The position numbers and the translations under genes are program-made. A stretch of DNA of 64,000 bases, taken from Chitinophagales bacterium. Lineage in GTDB: Bacteria > Bacteroidota > Bacteroidia > Chitinophagales > Saprospiraceae. Under the pieces are notes generated by a model. It ran no database searches and was not told the DNA's origin. It saw only the letters and a list, made by a program, of their open reading frames with translations. Below are positions 18,039 through 26,558 of this stretch, piece after piece. The stretch lies in contig JAFLBO010000008.1 in the NCBI GenBank assembly GCA_017303475.1, forward strand, positions 62,001-126,000, given 5' to 3'. Each line of letters opens with the position of its first letter. Within the stretch, counting starts at the first letter, position 1.

Positions 18039-19355
18039 ATGGATCCATTATTATCCAAAGAGGAAAAAAACATGCGGGAAAAAATGCTCCAGCATGAATT
18101 CCCCTTCGATGAGAAGGCCTGGGGAGCTATGAAAACATTGCTGGAAGAGCAAAATAAGGAAAAAGGTGGCGGCGTACCAGCAGCCAGGCCTGAACCATTG
18201 CCTGGCCCTGGTAAACGCTGGATGTGGTTGCTCCTGCTTTTCTTTTTGTCTGGTTTGGGAGCTGTTTCTGTTTTTTGGCCTTCACACTCCATAAAAGATC
18301 CCATTTTTCAGGCACAGTCTAACACGCTGAATTCCTCCAATTCAGTATCTGAAAACATTCCTGCAAGTACCAAAACTACTTCCAGCACCTTACCTTTTGC
18401 TAATTCTGATCCCGGCACACGTTCAATGCCGGGCAAATCAATAAACACAACATTACCAGCTAACCATAATCCCAAAATAGCCAAATCTTCGGTCAGGATG
18501 AGTCTCAATTCCCGGATTCCCGGTCAACACAAGGACCAGGAGATGATTGCAGGCATTGTTCCGTCTCAAAACCCTACCCTTTCCCCGAACAGCGATTTAT
18601 CAGGCAACAAAGAGACCGATTTACCCAAAACAACCAAAAACCAAGAGTTTTTGTATCGGATACTAAAAATTGAGTGCTTGCCTACACCGTTACCTGAGTT
18701 TCTACCAGCTCCAAAAAACCGGACCATTCAACCTGATAGCCTTATCATGCCTGGAAAAAACATAGCTATTCAATCGCACAGGCGAGCGCATGGCTTCATA
18801 TTGGGCATGAATGCCAATGCAGTGGACTATAATCCGATCAGGTGGAGCGTATTGCCGCATGCCGGGTATTTTTTGTCATTCAAAATAACACCCCGGTCTT
18901 GCATACAAACTGAGGCAGTACTGAAGTTGGTTACCGGATACCAGTTAAAGGTGGAGACCCTGGATCTTACTCCTTTTGGAAGTTCATATAACTCCTTGAA
19001 AACCAACAATATTCTATACCTGGAACTTCCGGTATTGTATAAGCGCAAGTTTACGGCGCACAATGCCTGGCTTGCAGGTATTAAACCTTCCGGGAATGTA
19101 AAACTGTTTCCTTCCGGAACAAATTCATACACCAATGATTCCGGATTCCGTCAATACAGCGGCCAGTCGGGAATAAGGTATTTTGACCTTGGATTAGTAC
19201 TGGGTTGGGAATGGCGACCTTTCCAGCACTGGGCCCTTGATGTACGATATAATCAAGGTTTGCTTGATATGACTTTCGATCAGTTTTACAGAGACAACAG
19301 TACTCATTTAAACTCCGATGTACAGGTAACGCTTCGTTACTTTTTGGGCAAATAA
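18039..19355 (+). CDS. Probable dual-membrane-spanning anti-sigma factor (IM helix plus OM beta-barrel)
   Basis: 438 aa from the ATG at 18039. The first 60 residues are charged and soluble, including FDEKAWGAMKTLLEEQ, a short helical motif common in the N-termini of Bacteroidota sigma-linked membrane proteins. A single transmembrane helix follows (about 61-80, MWLLLLFFLSGLGAVSVFW). About 170 residues of Ser/Pro/Asn-rich linker lead to a C-terminal beta-strand domain (about 251-438) of the PorT/outer-membrane beta-barrel type, ending in Y-F-L-G-K. This architecture matches the dual-membrane-spanning anti-sigma factors described in Bacteroides, in which the cytoplasmic part holds the sigma factor. 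The adjoining ECF gene supports that reading; function is inferred. Confidence 0.72.
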   Translation: MDPLLSKEEKNMREKMLQHEFPFDEKAWGAMKTLLEEQNKEKGGGVPAARPEPLPGPGKRWMWLLLLFFLSGLGAVSVFWPSHSIKDPIFQAQSNTLNSSNSVSENIPASTKTTSSTLPFANSDPGTRSMPGKSINTTLPANHNPKIAKSSVRMSLNSRIPGQHKDQEMIAGIVPSQNPTLSPNSDLSGNKETDLPKTTKNQEFLYRILKIECLPTPLPEFLPAPKNRTIQPDSLIMPGKNIAIQSHRRAHGFILGMNANAVDYNPIRWSVLPHAGYFLSFKITPRSCIQTEAVLKLVTGYQLKVETLDLTPFGSSYNSLKTNNILYLELPVLYKRKFTAHNAWLAGIKPSGNVKLFPSGTNSYTNDSGFRQYSGQSGIRYFDLGLVLGWEWRPFQHWALDVRYNQGLLDMTFDQFYRDNSTHLNSDVQVTLRYFLGK

Positions 19356-19366
19356 CCTGGCTTTTT

Positions 19367-20023
19367 ATGCGAATCCTACTACTTATCCTATTGGCTTCAG
19401 CCATAATTGGATGCAAAAAAAACGTGGAATTTCCAGCGGAAATCAGGCCTAATGAATTTTGGGTTCAATATTCCATAACCAACGACACCGGCATAACAAC
19501 TGATGAATATTATCAGGGCGAAGACACCGTGACGCTTACCAATGTACACAATGCTCTTGCTTCACTGGACTATTTCACATTTGAAGCAATTCAGGGCAAT
19601 GTGAAAGAAATCACAGCCGGTTTGGCGGATTTTCTGGCTGGCGTTCCCATTTCTGTCAGAATCAAGAGTCCGGACCTTGTAACAGACCCAAATACCCCGG
19701 AGCAATGGACGGCTGCAGAATTGGAAAGACTGTTGTATCCTGGCAAAACCTTTGCTTATGGCGATGCACCCGGAGAAGTTCTGCTAAAGTTGGAAGGATA
19801 CCCAAACCGCCCCTGGGCCTGCACCAGCAGCACCGCAACCAATCAAAACGGTTATTTCGAAGTCCTTGAAATATCAGATTATGGCGCACCGGAAATCGGC
19901 ATTCCATACTTTGGAAAAAAGGTACATATCAAGTTTGCAGGTCCATTAACCAACGATTCAGGCAATACCTGGACCCTTCAAAACGGAGAAGCTGTACTAT
20001 TCTTCAGGTATTACACTTTTTAA
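19367..20023 (+). CDS. Hypothetical lipoprotein in the ECF sigma operon
   Basis: 218 aa. Lipoprotein signal MRILLLILLASAIIGC with the lipid-bearing cysteine at 16 followed by KK, which often retains or sorts lipoproteins in this phylum. The mature part is beta-rich and of unknown family. It begins 11 nt after the barrel protein gene, so it is probably in the same transcript and may be surface or periplasmic cargo controlled by the sigma factor. Confidence 0.75.
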   Translation: MRILLLILLASAIIGCKKNVEFPAEIRPNEFWVQYSITNDTGITTDEYYQGEDTVTLTNVHNALASLDYFTFEAIQGNVKEITAGLADFLAGVPISVRIKSPDLVTDPNTPEQWTAAELERLLYPGKTFAYGDAPGEVLLKLEGYPNRPWACTSSTATNQNGYFEVLEISDYGAPEIGIPYFGKKVHIKFAGPLTNDSGNTWTLQNGEAVLFFRYYTF

Positions 20024-20035
20024 AACACCAATTAT

Positions 20036-20632
20036 ATGTCTAAGCGCCTACCATTCCTTTTGACAATCAGCCTGTCATTAGCAGTTTTTTTACTGGTTCC
20101 TTCCTGCTGTCCCACACCTAAAGACTGTGCCCCCTGCCCCAACAACACCATTTGCAACGACGGCGATTGTGGTTGCAATCCCGACCAACACGATATGGGC
20201 AACTGGTGCCTGGATAAAAACGAAGACCTTTTTGTAGCAGCCAGCCTGGATTGCCCTTGTCTTCAAATACAGGGGCTGCGATTCATTGATATCAAACCAC
20301 ACCCGGGAGGGCCATTGCCTTATCCGGCCAAATCCACTTATGGCTTTTATCAACCGGATTTATCCTATCAGAGTGGTCAGGAGAAGTTTCATTATTTCGA
20401 TTTACCGGATGGCGACAGTATTGCCATTTATAACCTGGTTGGACCAGGCATTGTAGGCTTCTACAATTGTGAGGTAAACGACTCACTGATTTGTGAGATA
20501 GATATTCTGGGTAAATTCCATGGGCCGGATACTATTGAAACCACCGTTTATTACACCCGTTGCAGGCTGGATCTGGATCATTATGTGGATGATGAAGTAA
20601 CCCGGCGCCTGACATTTGTAAGGAAAAAATAG
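20036..20632 (+). CDS. Hypothetical Cys-rich lipoprotein in the ECF sigma operon
   Basis: 198 aa. Signal peptide ends LLVPSC with a lipobox-like cysteine near 24. The first mature 35 residues are cysteine-rich (CCPTPKDCAPCPNNTICNDG ... CGCNPD), like a small EGF-type or disulfide-knotted module. The remainder is beta-rich and unassigned. It starts 12 nt after the preceding lipoprotein and converges with a DUF6624 gene. Probably the last gene of the sigma operon. Confidence 0.75.
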   Translation: MSKRLPFLLTISLSLAVFLLVPSCCPTPKDCAPCPNNTICNDGDCGCNPDQHDMGNWCLDKNEDLFVAASLDCPCLQIQGLRFIDIKPHPGGPLPYPAKSTYGFYQPDLSYQSGQEKFHYFDLPDGDSIAIYNLVGPGIVGFYNCEVNDSLICEIDILGKFHGPDTIETTVYYTRCRLDLDHYVDDEVTRRLTFVRKK

Positions 20633-20645
20633 TGTTCTGACTATC

Positions 20646-21248
20646 TCAGTCCTTTTTTTCATTTGGGTTAAGCATAAAAAACACTTCATTACATTTTTCC
20701 AGGTATTCTTCTATCGTTGGCAGACCAATTGAGTGCCGGCGTTCGTTGAGTTTATTCGGATCAACACATGGTTTGATTTGTGTATTTCTACCCATAATCA
20801 CTTGTGTTCCATATATTTGAGGGCGTCCAAAATTAATTTCCACCCTGTCTGTCAAAAAAGCAAAATTTTGCCCGGAAGCATTTTGTTTCAAAACCTCCTT
20901 CTTCATAGATTTCAGCACTTTTAATTGAAATTCAGGGTTAAAATCGCTATGTTGTACCAGGAGGAAATATTGCTCGGAAGTCTTTCTGCCTGCCAAAGCA
21001 TACCCAGGAAAACCAAATTGTCTGAAGATTTTTTCAATGGCTGGAAAGTTGCTTCGAATTACCCTCTGATATGCCACGGCAGCACTATCTGAAGGCTGAA
21101 TGAGCAACGTTGCCTGGTCAGCCTGATACAGGCTGTCTATCAAACCTGGCAATTGTTCTTGTTGAAAATACGCTGTTTTACTTCCTGCACATTGCATAAG
21201 CGTAACAAGTGTGCAAATCATCAAAATTTTTATGAAATAATTTCGCAT
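20646..21248 (-). CDS. DUF6624 family lipoprotein
   Basis: 200 aa from the ATG at 21248 (another ATG at 21260 is possible). Lipoprotein signal with lipobox LMQC. The mature protein shows the DUF6624 pattern: IFRQFGFPG, LLVQHSD, FLTDRV, GRPQIYGTQ, and the terminal RRHSIGLPTIEEY. The function of this family is not known to me. It is likely membrane-tethered in the periplasm. It is convergent with the Cys-rich lipoprotein (13-nt gap) and stands alone on its strand. Confidence 0.75.
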   Translation of the reverse strand: MRNYFIKILMICTLVTLMQCAGSKTAYFQQEQLPGLIDSLYQADQATLLIQPSDSAAVAYQRVIRSNFPAIEKIFRQFGFPGYALAGRKTSEQYFLLVQHSDFNPEFQLKVLKSMKKEVLKQNASGQNFAFLTDRVEINFGRPQIYGTQVIMGRNTQIKPCVDPNKLNERRHSIGLPTIEEYLEKCNEVFFMLNPNEKKD

Positions 21249-21314
21249 TAAGACTGGCATTTATCCCAAACGAGCACTTGTTTGCATTATTGTTTAATAA
21301 TTTACTATTTCCAA

Positions 21315-21656
21315 TCAATATATCTCCTCAATCACCGATTGACCCTCGGAGCAGTCCCCGGAAGTCCACCGCCACGTTTCATGCAGCCTGATTCGCCCAT
21401 CGGGAAGTATTTCAGGGATGGAATGGCACACTCCTGTCATAATCTCGTAGCGATCATTTACCTGATGATAATGCATGTGGATATGCCCTTGTTCATCAAC
21501 CAAGCCAATCAGGTGACCTTGAAGGATACGTCCGCCCTGATAAGTTGAAGTCAGGATATTACCTGTTTGTTGATAATGAAACAGGGTTTCAGCAGAGGTT
21601 TCGCCGTTTTCGGTGTTTTGCACCGGGCGAAAGGTTTTGTTGTGGTAGTTGATCAT
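21315..21656 (-). CDS. Small hypothetical protein, often annotated N-acetylglutamate synthase-like
   Basis: 113 aa without signal peptide. The opening NYHNKTFRPVQNTENGE and the ending TWRWTSGDCSEGQSVIEE match a small beta-rich family found widely in Bacteroidota and Firmicutes, in which short tandem strands G.HLIGLVDE and G.IHMHYHQV repeat. The name N-acetylglutamate synthase carried by relatives is unsupported, since there is no GNAT fold here. Its start overlaps the stop of the VOC protein gene by 4 nt (ATGA), so the two are translationally coupled. Confidence 0.8.
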   Translation of the reverse strand: MINYHNKTFRPVQNTENGETSAETLFHYQQTGNILTSTYQGGRILQGHLIGLVDEQGHIHMHYHQVNDRYEIMTGVCHSIPEILPDGRIRLHETWRWTSGDCSEGQSVIEEIY

Positions 21657-22045
21657 AACGGAAGTTTTTCTGCGAATGCGATAACATGCCCATCAGGATC
21701 GGCAAAATAACAGACCCGATCGCCCCAATCTCTGTCTGAAACAGGGCTGATTATTGGAATGCCAAGTTGCTGTGCATAATCAAACATTTCCCGTACATCT
21801 TTTACATAAAGGTATATTTCACACCTGGGAATTCCATTTCCTGTCGCCGGATGTGGTAATTGATCGCCTAATATACGGGCTATCCCATTATTGGGCATCA
21901 ATCCCAGTTTGCAGGTATCCGTCAAATTGAACTCCGTCATACCAGGCACATCAAGATCCGGCTTCCGACGCAAAAGTGACTGATAAAACGCTGAACTATG
22001 TGCCTGATCAGACACATAAAGGATGAATTGAATGAGGTATGACAT
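21653..22045 (-). CDS. VOC family protein (glyoxalase/bleomycin-resistance fold)
   Basis: 130 aa, one vicinal-oxygen-chelate domain with the paired beta-alpha-beta-beta-beta layout: MSYLIQFILYVSDQAHSSAFYQ at the start and the usual DPDGHVIAFAE end strand with its metal-site glutamate. Cytosolic. Substrate unknown; members include glyoxalase-, dioxygenase- and antibiotic-binding proteins. It forms a two-gene unit with the following small protein by a 4-nt overlap. Confidence 0.85.
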   Translation of the reverse strand: MSYLIQFILYVSDQAHSSAFYQSLLRRKPDLDVPGMTEFNLTDTCKLGLMPNNGIARILGDQLPHPATGNGIPRCEIYLYVKDVREMFDYAQQLGIPIISPVSDRDWGDRVCYFADPDGHVIAFAEKLPL

Positions 22046-22139
22046 GCAATTACAGGGTTGTCCTTGCGAATGTACAACATACTCCCATTTGTCTGATATT
22101 TACCCAAATTTGTGACAATCCTTAAGACACTAACACCTT

Positions 22140-24272
22140 ATGAAGCAGCTCCTGGTTGTTCTCCTGCTCCTCAACTTCGATGCCAACGCTCAAAAACCGT
22201 TTTTTCATGCGTTTGACTATTTCGCCAACCACCTTAATGAAGAGGCATTTCCATACGAAACCTCCAGCGCTTACTTTCACCATCTCACCGACACCACCGC
22301 GCGTCAACAATGGTTGCAATCGCTGGATAGTCTGCAACGACATTTCTTTTTTGCCTCGGCGACATTCAGGGTGTACGATAATTCGGATTGTGAACAACTT
22401 ATGGTCTATCTGCCACAGCATGAATCCGATTTTTTGGCCGCATTACATGCCGTATCGTTTAGTGAAAAGGAAATCGCCTGCTTTGCACAAATATTGGCCA
22501 ATCTAAGTTTATGCAAGCGTACAGGGGAAAAGTACCGGACATATCGCGGTTGCAACATTGGTTTTAATAATCATGCACATGCCAAAACAATGCACACATT
22601 TGCTGATAAGCATTTTAATCAATTGTTTATAACAGAATTTACACAGGGCATAGATCCGCAATACACCGGCAGTGTACAAAAACAGACACCTGTAGACCGT
22701 CGTGTATTACAGGTCAAAAAGGGGATTCCTACTGTAGAGGAATTATTTGACAGCACCGGCACATTACAATTAAGATTTATTTATTCTATGGCTGGGGAGG
22801 ACTCCTGCAGACAATGGTTTTACCCAAACGGTCAACTCGAGCATGAAGAAATTACCAAACCGCAGGTACGAAAGACCGTGGCGTACTACGCCTCTGGCAA
22901 AGTATTCAGAACGGAATATTGGCATTACAGAGATAGCAACAATAACCATTTTGATTCAACAGCAACGCTTGTATTTCATGAAAATGGTCAAAAATTATAT
23001 GAAAGCATCTCCAATTTCTCAGCCAATCCAAAAAAAACAGGCCTAATGCAAAATGAAACAGCCTGGGACGAAGCCGGGCGCGTGGTGTTTAACAAGGGCA
23101 ATGGCATCAGGAGTACCTATGAGCTAAAAGACGGAAAGCTACATTATGCAAAGCAGGAACTGGAACTGGACAGTTCGTTGTTTTTGCCGTTTACGCCGCT
23201 ATTGCAATGGGAAGACGCAACGCGCGCCCTGGTGGATTCTGTGACTAAGCGCTACCTGCGAACCCATTCCTGGACCGATTACAGAACCGATGCCCGGGCA
23301 TGCATGCAATACCTCGACGCAGCTACAAACACCCAACTGGACTCCACACAGCAGGCGGTTTTAGCGCCTGTATTTGAGATCATTTGCTCCGTGTACGCGC
23401 CCTGGGCTCCTGAAGATTCCATTGGAATAGCGCCACTGGAACCGGCGAAGTATCCGGATGAAAAGTGGCATAAAGCCTTCATTATTGACCATTACCATGG
23501 ATTTTCATTTCGGGAAGCCACGCTGGACCGATTGTACAGGCTTGATAATGAAGAGGCTGTAAAAGAAAAAACCTGGTTTTATGCTGAAGAATCCAGCACA
23601 AACGGCATCACAAAATCTGCCTGGGATGCTCTTTGCTTTAAAATTCAGTATTTGAAACAAACAGCCACTTCGGATGAGCTCATTACCTGGTTGTGTGAGC
23701 CCATAGGCAGCCTGCATTATTTGTATCCGGAAATTTGGGCCTACGACACCATTTTTCCCAGTCAAAACAGGGCAATAGCAGTCACCCGTGATACAATGGA
23801 ACGCATCTGGTTGCCACAACTGAAAAAACTTAACGCCCAGGTATGGAAAAAACTGAGCAAGGAAGAACGGCAACAGATTACGGAACTCAGAAAAATTTAC
23901 CAGGAATTTATCACAACGTACAGGGCTAACAGCGCTTTACTTCGATATCGCATACACAGAAACCAAACGCCCCAACGAACCCTTTTTATTGAATCGCTCT
24001 ATGATTTTATGGAGGGCAGTTATCCCAATTTCAGATACATGAACTTAACTACGAGCAAGCCGGCAGGACTTTCCCGCAACGACCTGACCATGCTGAGTCG
24101 TTCCATTTATGGTGCTTTGGGCGCCAGAAAACAGGATCTGGAGCAAATAGAAAAGCAATTATTTGCCTCCTTGGCGCCATGTTCATCCATTTGGATCACC
24201 CCGTTTTCCTGGTACTGGCGAGGCCAGGACCAGGAAATGTTGCGGGCATTGAATTTGATGATGATAGAATAA
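22140..24272 (+). CDS. Secreted hypothetical protein with MORN-variant repeats
   Basis: 710 aa with a short signal peptide (MKQLLVVLLLLNFDANAQ). Residues about 215-310 contain three or more MORN-like/YwqK-type units (WFYPNGQLEHEE, YYASGKVFRTEYW, LVFHENGQKLYES), which in Bacteroidota often mark surface or toxin-linked proteins. The remaining sequence is helical and unassigned, with no catalytic motif visible. It is convergent with the neighbouring hypothetical gene by a 6-nt gap. Function not recognised. Confidence 0.7.
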   Translation: MKQLLVVLLLLNFDANAQKPFFHAFDYFANHLNEEAFPYETSSAYFHHLTDTTARQQWLQSLDSLQRHFFFASATFRVYDNSDCEQLMVYLPQHESDFLAALHAVSFSEKEIACFAQILANLSLCKRTGEKYRTYRGCNIGFNNHAHAKTMHTFADKHFNQLFITEFTQGIDPQYTGSVQKQTPVDRRVLQVKKGIPTVEELFDSTGTLQLRFIYSMAGEDSCRQWFYPNGQLEHEEITKPQVRKTVAYYASGKVFRTEYWHYRDSNNNHFDSTATLVFHENGQKLYESISNFSANPKKTGLMQNETAWDEAGRVVFNKGNGIRSTYELKDGKLHYAKQELELDSSLFLPFTPLLQWEDATRALVDSVTKRYLRTHSWTDYRTDARACMQYLDAATNTQLDSTQQAVLAPVFEIICSVYAPWAPEDSIGIAPLEPAKYPDEKWHKAFIIDHYHGFSFREATLDRLYRLDNEEAVKEKTWFYAEESSTNGITKSAWDALCFKIQYLKQTATSDELITWLCEPIGSLHYLYPEIWAYDTIFPSQNRAIAVTRDTMERIWLPQLKKLNAQVWKKLSKEERQQITELRKIYQEFITTYRANSALLRYRIHRNQTPQRTLFIESLYDFMEGSYPNFRYMNLTTSKPAGLSRNDLTMLSRSIYGALGARKQDLEQIEKQLFASLAPCSSIWITPFSWYWRGQDQEMLRALNLMMIE

Positions 24273-24278
24273 TGGGGC

Positions 24279-25232
24279 TTACTTTTTTCCAAATACCAAT
24301 TGGTCTACCGGGGCTGCATACGTAAGGTTAGCTGGCACGATGATATTGCGTTGTACACAATAACCTGAGTATTGAAGGGGTAGTAATCCGATAGAAGCAC
24401 GGCGTTGATCCACCGCTTTGAGTTCTTCCAGCGTATGTATACCGGAAAAACTCCAGTTTTTTTCTATGAATGCATCAATTTTTACAAAATAAGCAGGCAT
24501 AGGATGCAGGTAATCATACATCATACCATAATCCTGTGGTGAAATAATGCCGGCTGCCAGGAGACTAGTAAAAACCTTGTTATCCGACAATGTTTTGAAC
24601 CTGGCTGGCCCCAGGTGACGAAGCATGGCTACCAGCATTTGGTTGTTCAGTCGGGATTTGATATGATCCTTAGCCGGGAGTTCCACCAACCAGGCAGTAA
24701 GCATATCCAGGTTTAGGGAATCTACCTCCTTAAATGTTCCAGCAGACACACTGTTGAAACGAACAAATTGGTCTACGTTCAACATGTTAAGCAAAAATCC
24801 GTAATAATCGCTTTTCAGGTTGTCTTCATAGCCTTGCTTTTGAACTTCCAGTCGTTTCGCCACTACAGGCCATTTTTTTCCAAAAAAGGTTTGAAAACGG
24901 AATGTGCTATCACCCAACCACTCGCCTACCCCGGCAGCAGATGCGGACAAGTCCAACTTAAAATCATGACTTTCCTGTTCTAACAAAGCAGCAACCAAGG
25001 GCGCCTTTTTGAACTTAACGGCTACATGAATAGCCATATCCAGCCTGACAGAACTCAAATCATAGTCCTTTTGAAGCAATTCCAATGCCTTCAAGGCTTT
25101 ATCGTATTGCTGTGTGGCATAATAATATTCCAATCCTTGTTCCAGATATCCTTTATTCAGGTTTTGACTTTGTGCAGGAAAAACAAAAATGGTGCACAAC
25201 AGGAAGATTATTTTGATTGCTTGGTTTTGCAT
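24279..25232 (-). CDS. Secreted hypothetical protein with TPR-like N-terminus
   Basis: 317 aa from the ATG at 25232; an in-frame TTG at 25262 is unlikely. Signal peptide MQNQAIKIIFLLCTIFVFPAQSQ. Residues about 28-75 (YLEQGLEYYYATQQYDKALK) look like one tetratricopeptide helix pair. The C-terminus carries a QRRASIGLLPL motif similar to the end of the DUF6624 protein at 20646, though the rest does not match. Function unknown; probably periplasmic. Confidence 0.65.
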   Translation of the reverse strand: MQNQAIKIIFLLCTIFVFPAQSQNLNKGYLEQGLEYYYATQQYDKALKALELLQKDYDLSSVRLDMAIHVAVKFKKAPLVAALLEQESHDFKLDLSASAAGVGEWLGDSTFRFQTFFGKKWPVVAKRLEVQKQGYEDNLKSDYYGFLLNMLNVDQFVRFNSVSAGTFKEVDSLNLDMLTAWLVELPAKDHIKSRLNNQMLVAMLRHLGPARFKTLSDNKVFTSLLAAGIISPQDYGMMYDYLHPMPAYFVKIDAFIEKNWSFSGIHTLEELKAVDQRRASIGLLPLQYSGYCVQRNIIVPANLTYAAPVDQLVFGKK

Positions 25233-25364
25233 AAGTACACAGGATTTTATGCCTCCCGGCAACAGGAGGCAAGTGAAAAAGATTCATTGTGTATTGTTTC
25301 CCGGAAAAAAGATCAAACGTGTAGATAGGGAATTATAGTATGTGCAAAAGGGGAATACCCAACC

Positions 25365-25841
25365 TTATCCAAGCCCATTTATTGTCAAATCATACACCAC
25401 GCCGGTATTGAGGTTTATTTTCACACCCCAGAAATAACTACAGCCATCAAAAACCTGAATAATTTCCTTAGATATATCGCTTCCTGCTTTTTTGCCCCAA
25501 ATACAATTAACCCATATTATCTTTTCATTTTTTGCATTGAGCAAGCCAACGTATTGGCGCTTGTATTTTCGCAAATTTTTATCAATAATCGGACAATGGC
25601 CTATTTGATTTTCATGTCTAGCATTCAATACTCTAATCTGTTTTTTTAATAACCCTTCTGCATATCGAATTTCATCCCTGGAGGGTGTAAACCTTCTTTC
25701 AGGATCATTTCCAGTAAACCATAACGGATGACTTGCTTCAAAAACATATCCCTCGTAACCGCGACCTTTTACATAAGTCGGGCCATTATGGGCTAATGTG
25801 TGTATTACGAGAAAGCAAAAAATGATTGGGATTTTGGACAT
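25365..25841 (-). CDS. Small secreted hypothetical protein
   Basis: 158 aa from the ATG at 25841, which opens a signal peptide (MSKIPIIFCFLVIHTLAH). Mature protein about 140 aa with conserved-looking aromatic patches (HPLWFTGNDPERRFTPS) and a C-terminal FDGCSYFWGVKINLNTG segment that I have seen in uncharacterised Bacteroidota proteins. No catalytic motif. It begins 23 nt after the stop of a small gene on the same strand, so both are probably co-transcribed. Confidence 0.6.
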   Translation of the reverse strand: MSKIPIIFCFLVIHTLAHNGPTYVKGRGYEGYVFEASHPLWFTGNDPERRFTPSRDEIRYAEGLLKKQIRVLNARHENQIGHCPIIDKNLRKYKRQYVGLLNAKNEKIIWVNCIWGKKAGSDISKEIIQVFDGCSYFWGVKINLNTGVVYDLTINGLG

Positions 25842-25864
25842 GTTTATTGCATTAAAATAGCGTA

Positions 25865-26155
25865 TTAAAAGGTGTAAAAAGTCCCCCATTGCAGTTTTTT
25901 TGTTATAACAGCGATAGTAGCTACCTCCTGTAGATTGTCCTTATAGTCCACATTGAAGTCAAACAATTCAATATCTTCCAGCTCCTCCAAGATATAACCA
26001 TACTCAGCGAGTTTTTTCATCACTTTATCAATAAAATCTTCTCTGGAAGTAGCCAAGTATAGCACATTGACCGCGGCGCCTTTTGCCTCATCTAGTTCAG
26101 TATTACCATCCGCTGGCCTGACAGTAGCCAACCCTATCCAAACGTCATTATTCAT
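25865..26155 (-). CDS. Small acidic cytosolic hypothetical protein
   Basis: 96 aa, no signal peptide, net acidic with an alpha/beta look (NVLYLATSREDFIDKVMKKLAEYG then ELEDIELFDF). I do not recognise the family. Acidic small proteins of this kind sometimes serve as immunity proteins or adaptors, but there is no toxin partner in the sequence, so no role is claimed. It is divergent from the GMC oxidoreductase leader. Confidence 0.6.
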   Translation of the reverse strand: MNNDVWIGLATVRPADGNTELDEAKGAAVNVLYLATSREDFIDKVMKKLAEYGYILEELEDIELFDFNVDYKDNLQEVATIAVITKKLQWGTFYTF

Positions 26156-26156
26156 T

Positions 26157-26188
26157 TTTTTCAGAATTTTTAGGTTTAATTACCTTTG
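26157..26188 (+). promoter_or_regulatory. Putative promoter of the GMC oxidoreductase gene
   Basis: TACCTTTG at 26181-26188 matches the -7 consensus TAnnTTTG. A T-rich -33 region (TTTT, 26157-26160) lies 20 nt upstream. If used, the transcript would have a leader of about 360 nt with several hairpins before the ATG at 26559. Confidence 0.45.
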
Positions 26189-26237
26189 TAAATGTACATC
26201 ACCTCTGATTTACAGGCAAGGTTTGGCGTAATGGTTA

Positions 26238-26411
26238 GACCTCTTGCGAGGTCAGGGGCGTTTTCCCGGCAGTTGTGCTACAAAGATTGGACCTCTTGCG
26301 AGGTCAGGTGCGTTTTCCCCGGCATTTTTGCTACAAAGGTTGGACCTCTTACGAGGTCGGGGGCGTTTTCTCCGGCATTTTTGCTACAAAGGTTGGACCT
26401 CTTGCGAGGTC
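26238..26411 (+). repeat. Four-copy 53-bp repeat with GACCTC hairpins
   Basis: Four copies of the 16-nt hairpin GACCTCTTGCGAGGTC (26238, 26290, 26343 and 26396; the third has one base changed in its loop) at a 52-53 bp spacing. The intervening sequence (GGGCGTTTTCCCCGGCATTT, then GCTACAAAGGTTG) is itself repeated, so this is a tandem repeat and not a CRISPR. The same unit occurs at 53395-53562. Confidence 0.92.
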
Positions 26412-26423
26412 AGGGGCATCTGC

Positions 26424-26540
26424 TTGGCGTCATGTTTTTTTTCGCCATTCAGGCGAGAAAAAGCCATACAATTGTGCTGACGCCAAACACCCGCCCCACT
26501 TGGACATTCTACATTGGATATTGGTTATTGGATATTCCCC
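26424..26540. repeat. Palindromic element related to 16225-16430
   Basis: Outer stem TTGGCGTCA (26424-26432) with TGACGCCAA (26478-26486) around an inner hairpin CGCC/GGCG with the ATTCA loop seen at 16342-16346. The right flank (CCCGCCCCACTTGGACATT) equals the right arm of the 16-kb palindrome, but the matching left arm is missing. It lies in the probable leader of the GMC gene. Confidence 0.8.
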
Positions 26541-26558
26541 ATTCCTTATCTTCACCCC

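Noticed and set aside
21315..21656. N-acetylglutamate synthase
   Set aside because: Relatives carry that label but the protein is a short beta-rich family with no acetyltransferase fold.
26238..26411. CRISPR-like pattern of four regularly spaced 16-nt palindromes
   Set aside because: The sequence between the repeats is itself nearly identical, the period is a 53-bp tandem unit, and no cas gene is present.
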